A stretch of DNA of 64,000 nucleotides from CAYPFY01 sp964410105. Lineage in GTDB: Bacteria; Bacteroidota; Ignavibacteria; UBA10030; SZUA-254. The notes under the pieces were generated by a model. The model ran no database searches. It was not told the DNA's origin and was given only the letters and a program-made list of their open reading frames with translations. The translations under genes and the position numbers were made by a program. Below are positions 51,952 to 59,967 of the stretch, in pieces; position 1 is the stretch's first letter, and each line of letters opens with the position of its first letter. The stretch spans positions 6,666 through 70,665 of the forward strand of contig CAYPFY010000018.1 of assembly GCA_964410105.1 (NCBI GenBank), read 5' to 3'.

Positions 51952-52650
51952 TCACCCTTCCGTCAGCCGGTACCCTATTCCCTTAATAGTCTCGATCCTA
52001 TCGGCATGCTTGCCGAGCTTTTCCCGGATTTTTCGTATGTGCACATCGACCGTCCGGTCGACGACCCTGACGTCCGAGCCCCAGACCGCGTTCAATAATC
52101 TTTCGCGGTTTATCACCTGGTCGGGATACCGGGCAAGGTAGGTCAGAACCTCGAACTCCTTCTTGGGAAAAAATATCTCCTGTCCGTCGACCATGACCCT
52201 GTGACGCGAGGGTGAAATCTCTATCACCCCGAGGATTATGGTCCCCTGCTCCTGCGGAATCACTCCTTCTTTGCGCAGCACGTTCTTGATCCTCGCGATC
52301 AGTTTCGGTATGCTCACGGGCTTCACGACGTAGTCGTCGGCGCCCAGCTCAAGGCCGAGGACCTCGTCGATCTCCGTTCCCCTGGCCGTCAGGAATATGA
52401 TCGGTATGGCCGAGGTCTTCTCGTCTTTCTTGAGTTTTTTCAGCACCTCGTAGCCGTCGAGTTCGGGCATCATGACGTCAAGGAGGATGAGCTGCGGGAG
52501 ATGCCTCGCCTGTTCGAGCGCATCTTCGCCGTTACGCGCCGTCAACACCGTGTAACCTTCCTTCTGAAGGTTGTATTTCAATAAATCGACAATATCCTGC
52601 TCGTCATCGACGACGAGGATCTTTTTCGATCTCGATCCTTCGGCTGCCAT
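51952..52650 (-). CDS. phoB: PhoB-like response regulator
   Basis: 232-residue OmpR-family regulator. Receiver: KKILVVDDEQDIVDLL, ILLDVMMPELDG with the acceptor Asp, FLTARGTEIDE, VVKPVSIPKL. The DNA-binding winged helix includes FPKKEFEVLTYLARYPDQVINRERLL (two blocks) and DRTVDVHIRKIREKLGKHADRIET, the PhoB/PhoP-type recognition helix. The full acidic pocket distinguishes it from its paralogue at 13.7 kb. It follows a lipoprotein gene by four bases. The PhoR-like kinase lies on the same strand past the inverted pit operon. Gene symbol is by context and similarity. Confidence 0.85.
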   Translation of the reverse strand: MAAEGSRSKKILVVDDEQDIVDLLKYNLQKEGYTVLTARNGEDALEQARHLPQLILLDVMMPELDGYEVLKKLKKDEKTSAIPIIFLTARGTEIDEVLGLELGADDYVVKPVSIPKLIARIKNVLRKEGVIPQEQGTIILGVIEISPSRHRVMVDGQEIFFPKKEFEVLTYLARYPDQVINRERLLNAVWGSDVRVVDRTVDVHIRKIREKLGKHADRIETIKGIGYRLTEG

Positions 52651-52654
52651 ATGC

Positions 52655-52996
52655 TTAATTCTTCCCGGCCATGGTCGCCCCCTTGAGCTCCTGGAGCCGG
52701 TTCATAACGTTTTCGTGCAACTGCCGCCACCGGCCGATATCTTTTCTATAGTAGTCGAGAGTCGTCTGAAATTGGGGAGCGGTTACCTGATAACGAGTGT
52801 AAAGAGTATCCAGATTCACGACCCCCCCGGAGTTTTCAAGCTTTGCCTCCTCCTCCAGAACAATTTTGTCGGCGTAGATGTGGATGAACTTGTCTTCGGC
52901 GATAGGAGGGGCGCTGAGGCGATCCCCCGAACAGCCTGCAAGACTCAGGAAAAGTATTATCGAAAACCTCATTCGAATCCGGAAATTCAGAGTCAT
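52655..52996 (-). CDS. DUF4296-like lipoprotein
   Basis: About 113 residues from the ATG at 52996. A lipoprotein signal peptide (RFSIILFLSLAGC, Cys about 20) precedes a small helical domain of the type IAEDKFIHIYADKIVLEEEAKL ... LYTRYQVTAPQFQTTLDYYRKD, matching the DUF4296 pattern of short Bacteroidota lipoproteins. Function unknown. GGAG lies upstream of the ATG at long spacing. It is followed by phoB at four bases, so the pair should share a promoter and the direct-repeat box at 53.04 kb. Confidence 0.7.
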   Translation of the reverse strand: MTLNFRIRMRFSIILFLSLAGCSGDRLSAPPIAEDKFIHIYADKIVLEEEAKLENSGGVVNLDTLYTRYQVTAPQFQTTLDYYRKDIGRWRQLHENVMNRLQELKGATMAGKN

Positions 52997-53032
52997 TGTA
53001 CGTATTACTCCTGCGAAATGCAATGGAATCGA

Positions 53033-53049
53033 GGTTAACAAATTGTTAC
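53033..53049 (-). promoter_or_regulatory. Possible Pho box upstream of lipoprotein-phoB
   Basis: Minus strand GTAACA and TTAACC are separated by five bases (11-bp period), 37 bp before the lipoprotein start. The same 17 bases also read as an imperfect palindrome, so a different regulator is possible. Only two copies are visible, against three or four at the other boxes. The surrounding 315 bp up to the sigma factor gene hold no other feature. Confidence 0.4.
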
Positions 53050-53312
53050 CAGAGCCGGATCCCGAAAGGAGTAATCCCCATCCCCGCACCAGAGGTTCGT
53101 CGACAGATGAGGGAATGCCTCCCCTTCAAAGGACAGGGGGGCCCGCTCCAGACGCGAAAAATCCTTACATTCATTACGGTGAATGTTCAGGGGCCAGGCC
53201 GATCGTAACCGTGGATGAGACGCCCGTGGTGAAGGATATCGAGCCTCCTGAGAGTTCATCCCCTGGCCTCTTGCCAGGCATCACGTCGGCGAACAAATCA
53301 TCCCAAGCATAG

Positions 53313-54572
53313 ATGGTACAGGCAAATCCGGCCCATGATGATGCTCGTCGGGTTGTGGACGACATCTATCGCGCAGAATCCCGGCGCGTTCTTGCCACGC
53401 TGATCCGTCTCTTGGGGGATTTTGACGTCGCCGAGGAAGCAATGCACGAGGCTTTCGCCGCCGCGCTCGAGCAATGGCAGAAGGATGGAATTCCAGCCAA
53501 TCCGCGCGCATGGCTTGTCTCGACCGGGAGGTTTAAGGCCGTCGATTCACTTCGCCGGCAGGCCCGGTTTGACAGGTCGGCGGGCGCCGAACTTGATAAT
53601 CTTCCCGATGACGCGCGGAAGCCCGACGAACATATCGATGACGTCGTCGACGACGACCGCCTCCGGCTGGTGTTCACATGCTGCCATCCCGCTCTCTCTC
53701 CCGAAGCGCGGGTGGCGCTGACGCTCCGCGAGGTATGCGACCTCACAACAGAGGAGATCGCTCATGCGTTTCTCACCACCCCATCCACACTTGCCCAGCG
53801 CATCGTGCGGGCCAAATCGAAGATCAGGGATGCAAAGATCCCGTTTGAGGTGCCCCCTCAAACCGAGCTCCCTGACCGGCTGGATGCCGTCTTACAGGTA
53901 ATCTACCTGGTCTTTAACGAGGGGTACAGCGCCTCCTCGGGCGGATCCGTCACCCGGGCGGATCTCTCCGGCGAGGCAATCCGCCTCGCCCGCCTTCTCG
54001 GAGAACTTTTGCCCGATCCGGAAGTGACCGGACTTCTCTCATTAATGCTTTTGCATGAATCCCGCCGCGTCTCGAGATCCTCTCCGGACGGCGAGCTTGT
54101 TCTGCTGGAGAATCAGGATCGCTCCCGCTGGAATAGGGAGATGATCGAGGAAGGACTCTCGCTCGCGCGCAAGGCACTCGCTTCACAGAGTCTTGGCCCG
54201 TATGCGCTGCAGGCGGCTATCGCGGCCGTTCATTCCGGGGCAGAAACCGCCTCCGGAACTGACTGGGGACGAATAATCGGGCTCTATGACCTCCTCCTGC
54301 GCGTGAACCCGTCACCGGTAATCGAGCTTAACCGCGCGGTAGCCGTGGCGATGCGTGACGGTCCGCTGGCAGGGCTCACGCTGATCGATGAGATATTTTC
54401 CCGGGGCGAATTGACGGATTATCATCTGGCCCATTCTGCCCGGGCGGACTTCTGCAGAAGGCTGGGGAACAGGGCGGAGGCGCGTCGGTCTTATGAAAAG
54501 GCCCTCTCCCTCACCCGGCAGGAGCCGGAAAGAAGGTTTCTTGAAAGACGCCTTGCCGAACTAAGGGACTAG
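53313..54572 (+). CDS. ECF-type RNA polymerase sigma factor with C-terminal helical extension (DUF6596)
   Basis: 419 residues. Region 2 (YRAESRRVLATLIRLLGDFDVAEEAMHEAFAAALEQW), then the DUF6596-type linker, region 4 with LTLREVCDLTTEEIAHAFLTTPSTLAQRIVRAKSKIR, and a long C-terminal part (about 180-419). The latter ends in TPR-like helices (LGNRAEARRSYEKALSLTRQEPERRFLERRL). This YlaC/SigJ-like family characteristically sits beside YCII genes, and here two YCII and two VOC genes follow. No anti-sigma gene is present; the C-terminal domain is thought to regulate in cis in such families. ATG at 53313. Confidence 0.92.
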   Translation: MVQANPAHDDARRVVDDIYRAESRRVLATLIRLLGDFDVAEEAMHEAFAAALEQWQKDGIPANPRAWLVSTGRFKAVDSLRRQARFDRSAGAELDNLPDDARKPDEHIDDVVDDDRLRLVFTCCHPALSPEARVALTLREVCDLTTEEIAHAFLTTPSTLAQRIVRAKSKIRDAKIPFEVPPQTELPDRLDAVLQVIYLVFNEGYSASSGGSVTRADLSGEAIRLARLLGELLPDPEVTGLLSLMLLHESRRVSRSSPDGELVLLENQDRSRWNREMIEEGLSLARKALASQSLGPYALQAAIAAVHSGAETASGTDWGRIIGLYDLLLRVNPSPVIELNRAVAVAMRDGPLAGLTLIDEIFSRGELTDYHLAHSARADFCRRLGNRAEARRSYEKALSLTRQEPERRFLERRLAELRD

Positions 54573-54658
54573 GGTTTTTTCGAGGGTGTCGATTTCATGG
54601 CCGGAGGATCGACTACATGGTAGGTCCGGGTTTCCGCCACAATTTCAAGGAACGCCTC

Positions 54659-55009
54659 ATGAAATATGCATGTCTCATTTACCAGGACGAAGGGCTGCTT
54701 CAAAAGATGTCCAGGGAAGAATTTGGCGACCTGACAGCCGCCTACAAGACCTTTCACAATTCCGTGCAAAATAGCGGTCAGTACGTCGCTTCTCATGGGC
54801 TGTCGTCCCCTCACAATGCGACAACCGTGCGCGTGCGAGACGGGAAAACGCTCACAACGGACGGCCCTTTCGTCGAAACAAAAGAACAGCTCGGCAGTAT
54901 CTACGTCATCGAAGCCGCTGATTTCAACGACGCAATTCGCGTCGCCTCAAAGATTCCGAGCGCTAAATTCGGAGCAATCGAGGTAAGACCGCTCTGGGGC
55001 GAAGGGTAG
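54659..55009 (+). CDS. YCII-related (DGPF) protein 1
   Basis: 116-residue small dimeric ferredoxin-like-fold protein. Start MKYACLIYQDEGLLQKM has AAGGA seven bases upstream; an earlier in-frame ATG at 54617 lacks a site. Family hallmark TTDGPFVETKEQLGSIYVIEAADFNDAIRVASKIP is intact, and DGPF is the signature. Members of this family are encoded next to ECF sigma factors, as here. Biochemical role unknown; YciI itself has a His-Asp pair with possible hydrolase activity. Confidence 0.9.
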   Translation: MKYACLIYQDEGLLQKMSREEFGDLTAAYKTFHNSVQNSGQYVASHGLSSPHNATTVRVRDGKTLTTDGPFVETKEQLGSIYVIEAADFNDAIRVASKIPSAKFGAIEVRPLWGEG

Positions 55010-55192
55010 TTGCGCCGGAGCGCGGACAAGGCCGGTCTGGCACCCGTCAGAAACGTTTCGCTCGGGTAACGTGTTGTTGTTTTACAACTCCGTGAGAGCG
55101 AAATAATTTTGGCCTCCGTCGAATGCGGACTCCGCCAAACGACTACTTTGTGCAGGCAAACTTTGTAAATCCCGATGTCAAGGAGAAGCTTC

Positions 55193-55669
55193 ATGACCAG
55201 ACTTAAGCACAAGATTACACCCCATCTGTGGTTTGCGAGGGAAGCCAGGGAAGCGGCGGAATTCTACTGTTCCGTTTTTCCCAACTCAAAGATTACAAGC
55301 GCCACCACGATTCGGAATGCACCCTCGGGGGACTGCGATGTCGTTTCGTTCAAACTTTCCGGCCAGCCATTCATGGCGATCAGCGCAGGACCTCTGTTCA
55401 CGTTCAACGAATCGGTCTCTTTCATAATCTATTGCGACACACAAAAAGAGATTGATCACTTTTGGGGCAAACTCTCGGCAGCCCCCCAGGCTGAACAATG
55501 CGGGTGGCTCAAGGATAAATTCGGTCTCTCCTGGCAGGTTACCCCGACGATTCTGGGAAAGATGCTGAAGAGCAAGGATCGGAAGAAGGCGGAGCGTGTG
55601 ATCAAGGCATTCCTCACGATGAAGAAGTTTGACATCGCCGCGCTCAACCGGGCGTATGAGGGAAAGTAA
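55193..55669 (+). CDS. VOC/PhnB-like (glyoxalase superfamily) protein 1
   Basis: 158-residue vicinal-oxygen-chelate protein of the 3-demethylubiquinone-methyltransferase-like (PhnB) group. KITPHLWFAREAREAAEFYCSVFPNSKI opens the domain; PFMAISAGPLFTFNESVSFIIYC and CGWLKDKFGLSWQVTPTIL are the family blocks. The C-terminal KAERVIKAFLTMKKFDIAALNRAY is the usual tail. AAGGAG lies eight bases before ATG 55193. Second gene after the sigma factor in an alternating YCII-VOC-YCII-VOC row. Confidence 0.9.
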   Translation: MTRLKHKITPHLWFAREAREAAEFYCSVFPNSKITSATTIRNAPSGDCDVVSFKLSGQPFMAISAGPLFTFNESVSFIIYCDTQKEIDHFWGKLSAAPQAEQCGWLKDKFGLSWQVTPTILGKMLKSKDRKKAERVIKAFLTMKKFDIAALNRAYEGK

Positions 55670-55726
55670 GATCCCGTTTCCTTCGGGTCTGGGGCATTTC
55701 AGGAATTTCTGGAGAAATATGGTCCT

Positions 55727-56086
55727 ATGAAATACATGTTGCTTGTGTACCTGAAGGAAAATGCATTGTCTGACGAGCGGCGACGCCAGTGCTACGTCGA
55801 TTCCGCAAGCCTGACGAGGGATCTGGACGGAGAGGGAAAGTACGTTGCCGCTTCGCCCTTGCAGCCGGTCGCGACGGCGACAAGTTTTCGTATCCGGAAT
55901 GGAAAACGCCTGATAACGGATGGACCGTTTGCCGAGACGCATGAGCAACTCGGCGGCTTCTATCTGATCGAGGCGAAGGACCTGGATGAGGCCATCAGCG
56001 TCGCAGCGCGCGTCCCTGTGGCGGATGTGGGCACGATTGAGATCAGACCCGTTTTGGAGATCCCCGGTCTCCCCGAATCGTCCTAG
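55727..56086 (+). CDS. YCII-related (DGPF) protein 2
   Basis: 119 residues: MKYMLLVYLKENALSDERR, a central VATATSFRIRNGKRLITDGPFAETHEQLGGFYLIEAKDLDEAISVAARVP and IEIRPVLE near the end. It is a clear paralogue of the YCII protein at 54.7 kb, so the YCII-VOC unit is duplicated downstream of the sigma factor. Ribosome site is poor (GGAGAAA is 11 bases upstream). Confidence 0.9.
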   Translation: MKYMLLVYLKENALSDERRRQCYVDSASLTRDLDGEGKYVAASPLQPVATATSFRIRNGKRLITDGPFAETHEQLGGFYLIEAKDLDEAISVAARVPVADVGTIEIRPVLEIPGLPESS

Positions 56087-56323
56087 CAATGTGCAATTGA
56101 GCCGGGTTTGAGAAGAGACATTGGCACGAAAAAACATCATCCCCGGGGGGTTTCATGATTGAAGATCAAACGAAAGAGCCGAACGGATTGATCTCTTCGC
56201 GCCTCCCTCCGCTGAGAGGTATTGTATTTCTTGCCGAGCAGGGATTCCCAGACCTCGGCGAAAATAGGAAGTGTCGGGAATCAGACTTTAGGTGAAACCA
56301 ATCATCAAAAAGGAGAAAAAACC

Positions 56324-56749
56324 ATGGCAATGCTTAATCCATACCTCAACTTCCCGGGCAACACCGAAGAAGCGTTCAATTTTTATAAATTGGTGTTTGG
56401 GGGAGCGTTTGTAACGGTCCAGCGTTTCAAGGATGTGCCGGGCGAAGGAAAGGTCCCGGAAAAGGACAAAAACAAGATCATGCACATTGCTCTGCCGATC
56501 GGGAAGAACAATGTCCTCATGGCAACTGATGCCCTTGAATCGTTAGGAATGAGGGTCACCCCCGGCAACAACATGTATATCACCATCGAACCCGAAAGCA
56601 AAGAAGAAGCCGACCGGATCTTTAAGGGACTCTCTGCCGGTGGTAAAGTCGAGATGCCGCTCCAGGACCAGTTTTGGGGGGCGTATTACGGCTCCTTCAG
56701 GGATAAATTCGGTATTCAATGGATGGTGAATTACTCTTACAAGAAATGA
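56324..56749 (+). CDS. VOC/PhnB-like (glyoxalase superfamily) protein 2
   Basis: 141 residues from the ATG at 56324, which is preceded by a strong AAAGGAG site; an open frame begins earlier but has no domain content. LNPYLNFPGNTEEAFNFYKLVFGGAFVTVQRFKDVPG, IMHIALPIGKNNVLMATDAL and KFGIQWMVNYSYKK define the PhnB-type VOC fold. Though of the same superfamily as the 55.2-kb protein it is of a different subgroup. Function unknown. Confidence 0.9.
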   Translation: MAMLNPYLNFPGNTEEAFNFYKLVFGGAFVTVQRFKDVPGEGKVPEKDKNKIMHIALPIGKNNVLMATDALESLGMRVTPGNNMYITIEPESKEEADRIFKGLSAGGKVEMPLQDQFWGAYYGSFRDKFGIQWMVNYSYKK

Positions 56750-57109
56750 GGACCGTTAGGCAACCACACCTTTTATGAACGGCGAAATGATTCTATAGCA
56801 GGGGTTCGATAAGCGGCCACGTCGGATCGCGGCCGCCTCAGAAATAAGTCTCGCTTGATGTCGGGGGGCCTGATTCCGGCAGCATCACGCGACCAATCCG
56901 ACGGGCCCCTGATCGTCATCCGGGAGTCACAGGAATGGCTGGCGAAGAGTCTCGGGAAAACTAGGTCGTATGCCGGAAAAGGGCCGTTGCACTGAGAAGA
57001 GCCGCCAAATTCCACGGAAACTCAGTTGACTTTCAGCCCCATTCTTCGTATTTTTACTCGCCAGCAATTTCACATGTTCTGCCCGTTTTGATCAATCCGC
57101 AGGAGATTC
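56750..57109. other. Intergenic gap before efp
   Basis: About 360 bp. A short minus-strand frame (56773-57015) shows no protein-like pattern. The last 80 bases before efp are A/T-rich and likely hold its promoter (TTGACT at 57025-57030 is a good -35 match, with GTATTT a possible -10). Nothing else is visible. Confidence 0.4.
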
Positions 57110-57676
57110 ATGGCTACAACCGCAGATTTTCGCCCCGGCATGACGATTCGTATGGATGGAGAATTATGGACTCTCGTCGAATTCCAGCATGTGAACCCTG
57201 GCAACTGGCGCGCCTTCGTCCGTGCAAAACTGAAGAGCCTTAAGTCGGGGAAAGTCGTTGAAATCCGGTTCCGCGCCGGCGAAACGATCGATCCCGTCCG
57301 GATCGAGACCAAGGAGTTTCAGTATCTCTACCACGACGGGTCCGCCTACGTCTTTATGGATAAGGAAACGTTCGACCAGCTGAACATCGACGATAAGATC
57401 GTTGGGGATGGGGCCCATTTTCTCAAGGAATCCGAGACCGTCGAAATTGCGTTCAACGGGAGCGATATCGTTTCCGTAGAAATTCCGATAACTGTCGAAC
57501 TGAAAGTCGTCGAGACCGTTCCGGGGGTGAGAGGCGATACGGCGACGGGCGCTCAAAAACCGGCAAAAGTCGAGACCGGGGCCACCGTGAATGTTCCCCT
57601 GTTCATCAACGAGGGGGATAAGATAAAGGTGGACACGAGGACCGGCCATTATATCGAGCGCGTGAAAGCTGCCTGA
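57110..57676 (+). CDS. efp: Elongation factor P with unusual tip loop
   Basis: 188-residue translation factor that relieves ribosome stalling at polyproline. Three OB-type domains: TTADFRPGMTIRMDGELWTL, then EFQYLYHDGSAYVFMDKETFDQL, and C-terminal PLFINEGDKIKVDTRTGHYIERV. The domain-I tip, usually PGKGxAF with a modified Lys34 (or Arg), reads PGNWRAF, so the modified position is Asn32 in this protein. Such lineages lack the EpmA/EarP route or use another. Downstream accB starts 53 bp later, an arrangement common in many bacteria (efp-accB-accC). Confidence 0.97.
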   Translation: MATTADFRPGMTIRMDGELWTLVEFQHVNPGNWRAFVRAKLKSLKSGKVVEIRFRAGETIDPVRIETKEFQYLYHDGSAYVFMDKETFDQLNIDDKIVGDGAHFLKESETVEIAFNGSDIVSVEIPITVELKVVETVPGVRGDTATGAQKPAKVETGATVNVPLFINEGDKIKVDTRTGHYIERVKAA

Positions 57677-57729
57677 GCCAGCACTGAGTTTCAGCGCGGC
57701 AGGAGCCGAATCCATTCACCGGAGACCAC

Positions 57730-58188
57730 ATGGACCTATCGTTCGTTAAGAAGTTAGTTCGGATCGTCGAACAGAGCGGAATCGATGAGATCGAGGTAGA
57801 GGAGGAGGGGCTCAGGGTCCGCGTCTCCAAAAACTCCCATAATTCCTCTCCTGCGCACACATCCCAGCAGGCCGTCACCGCCGCAACCCCCGCTCCGCAC
57901 GCTGACACGCCCTCCACGTCTGCACCTGCTCCGGCAGCCGAAACAAAATACCATGAGATCAAATCTCCGATTGTCGGCACGTTTTATCGCGCCCCTGCAC
58001 CCGACGCCGATGCCTATACAGAGATCGGCCAGATCGTTCAGCCCAAAACCGTTCTCTGCATCATCGAGGCGATGAAGCTGATGAATGAGATCGAGTCGGA
58101 TGTCGGCGGGAAGATCGTGAAAATCATGGTCGAGAACGGTCAGCCCGTCGAGTATAATCAGGTCCTCTTCCTCATCGAGCCCGCCTGA
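57730..58188 (+). CDS. accB: Biotin carboxyl carrier protein of acetyl-CoA carboxylase
   Basis: 152-residue BCCP for the first step of fatty-acid synthesis. N-terminal helix (LSFVKKLVRIVEQSGIDEIEVEEEG), an Ala/Pro/Thr-rich flexible linker (about 40-75), and a biotinyl domain with IIEAMKLMNEIES, biotin on Lys116. Length and parts are normal. It is followed 43 bp later by accC. Confidence 0.97.
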   Translation: MDLSFVKKLVRIVEQSGIDEIEVEEEGLRVRVSKNSHNSSPAHTSQQAVTAATPAPHADTPSTSAPAPAAETKYHEIKSPIVGTFYRAPAPDADAYTEIGQIVQPKTVLCIIEAMKLMNEIESDVGGKIVKIMVENGQPVEYNQVLFLIEPA

Positions 58189-58231
58189 TTCGCAATGCAG
58201 TTCGCCTCCCCCGCTTCCCGATCCGCCCGCA

Positions 58232-59572
58232 GTGTTTGACAAGGTTCTCATCGCGAATCGCGGGGAGATTGCACTCCGCGTTATCCGCGTCTGCCGGGAG
58301 CTCGGGATCAAGACGGTCGCCGTTTACTCAGAAGCCGATCGTTATTCCCTCCATGTGCGCTTCGCCGACGAGGCCGTCTGTATCGGGCCTCCCCCCGGAA
58401 GAGAAAGCTATCTTCATATCCCCCGCATCATCTCCGCCGCGGAGATCACGAACGCGGACGCGATTCATCCCGGGTACGGATTCCTCGCGGAAAATGCCCA
58501 GTTCGCGGAGATCTGCGCGTCCCAGGGGCTGAAGTTCATCGGTCCCTCGCCAGACGCGATCACCGCCATGGGGGACAAGGCTTTGGCCAAGGATACGATG
58601 CGAAAGGCGGGAGTCCCGGTCGTTCCCGGGAGCGACGGCGTGGTGAAAGATTCCAAACAGGCTCTTGAGGTTGCCACCGCCATCGGTTTCCCCGTGATGA
58701 TCAAGGCCTCCGCAGGCGGCGGCGGGAAAGGCATGCGCATCGTGCGCGAGGCGGCGGATCTCGAGAAACTGTTCCAGATGGCAAGCAACGAGGCCGGGGC
58801 CGCGTTTGCAAATTCCGATGTCTATATCGAGAAATTCGTCGAGCAGCCGCGCCATATCGAGATCCAGGTGTTCGGAGACGCTTTCGGCAACGCCGTCCAC
58901 CTGAATGAACGCGATTGTACGGTCCAGCGCCGGCACCAGAAGCTTATCGAGGAGTCTCCTTCACCGATCGTCGACGCCGAGATGCGCGAGAAAATGGGCG
59001 CCGCCGCAATAAAGGGAGTCAAAGCGGTGAACTACGAGGGGGCCGGCACCATAGAGTTCATCGTCGATGAGAATAGGAGTTTTTATTTCATGGAGATGAA
59101 CACGCGGATACAGGTCGAACACCCGGTCACAGAACAGGTCGTCGGCCTCGACCTTATAAAACTCCAGCTCCAGGTTGCCGCCGGAGAGCGGATACGCAAG
59201 AAGGAATTCAAGCCGAAGGGACATGCCCTCGAATGCCGCATCAATGCGGAAGACCCCGACAACGATTTTCGCCCCTCCCCCGGAGAGATCCGCAGCTTTC
59301 ACCTCCCGGGAGGGTTCGGCATTCGCTGCGATACGCATTGCTACGCCGGTTATCGCATCCCCCCGTACTACGACTCGCTGATGGCAAAACTGATCGTCCA
59401 TGCCCCGACCCGGGAAGAAGCCGTCCGTAAGATGTCAACCGCGCTCGAAGAGTTCATCGTCGAGGGGGTGCATACGACGATCCCGTTCCACCGGCGCGTG
59501 ATGCAGAACGATGTTTTTAAGAGTGGGATTTTTGACACGGGGTTTATCGAGAAACATTATAATCGCGATTAA
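58232..59572 (+). CDS. accC: Biotin carboxylase subunit of acetyl-CoA carboxylase
   Basis: 446-residue ATP-grasp enzyme that carboxylates biotin on AccB. FDKVLIANRGEIALRVIRVC starts the domain; the glycine-rich ATP loop is KASAGGGGKGMR (about 160-171); FMEMNTRIQVEHPVTE and HALECRINAEDP are catalytic/biotin-binding blocks. The start is GTG at 58232. It is followed by gcvH after only 13 bp, so the acc and gcv genes may be co-transcribed. Confidence 0.97.
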   Translation: MFDKVLIANRGEIALRVIRVCRELGIKTVAVYSEADRYSLHVRFADEAVCIGPPPGRESYLHIPRIISAAEITNADAIHPGYGFLAENAQFAEICASQGLKFIGPSPDAITAMGDKALAKDTMRKAGVPVVPGSDGVVKDSKQALEVATAIGFPVMIKASAGGGGKGMRIVREAADLEKLFQMASNEAGAAFANSDVYIEKFVEQPRHIEIQVFGDAFGNAVHLNERDCTVQRRHQKLIEESPSPIVDAEMREKMGAAAIKGVKAVNYEGAGTIEFIVDENRSFYFMEMNTRIQVEHPVTEQVVGLDLIKLQLQVAAGERIRKKEFKPKGHALECRINAEDPDNDFRPSPGEIRSFHLPGGFGIRCDTHCYAGYRIPPYYDSLMAKLIVHAPTREEAVRKMSTALEEFIVEGVHTTIPFHRRVMQNDVFKSGIFDTGFIEKHYNRD

Positions 59573-59585
59573 TGACGGGGGAATC

Positions 59586-59966
59586 ATGGATTTTCCGGAA
59601 AATCTAAAGTATACCAAAGACCATGAGTGGATCCGGATCGAGGGAGCCAACGGAATTGTCGGCATCACGGACTACGCCCAGGGGGAACTCGGGGATATCG
59701 TTTTCGTGGAATTGCCCGCCAAGGGCAAGAAGGTGAAGCTAGGAGAACAGTTCGGCTCCATCGAAGCCGTGAAGGCTGTCTCCGAGCTGTACGCACCCGT
59801 ATCGGGAGAAGTGGTCGATCTTAATCCCGCGCTGGAGAAATCCCCGGAGGTTGTCAACAAGGAGCCGTACGGCGACGGGTGGATGATAAAGCTTAAGCTC
59901 ACGAATCCCGCCGAGGCCGCAGCCCTGCTCGACGCCGCCGGCTATCGCAAGCTTGTGGGGAAGTAG
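59586..59966 (+). CDS. gcvH: Glycine cleavage system H protein
   Basis: 126-residue lipoyl carrier that shuttles the aminomethyl group between P, T and L proteins. LKYTKDHEWIRIEGANGIVGITDYAQGELGDIVFVELP (read in blocks) and SIEAVKAVSELYAPVSGEV carry the lipoylated Lys63. ATG at 59586 gives the family N-terminus; a longer in-frame start lies inside accC. It ends one base before the gcvP start. Confidence 0.97.
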   Translation: MDFPENLKYTKDHEWIRIEGANGIVGITDYAQGELGDIVFVELPAKGKKVKLGEQFGSIEAVKAVSELYAPVSGEVVDLNPALEKSPEVVNKEPYGDGWMIKLKLTNPAEAAALLDAAGYRKLVGK

Positions 59967-59967
59967 T

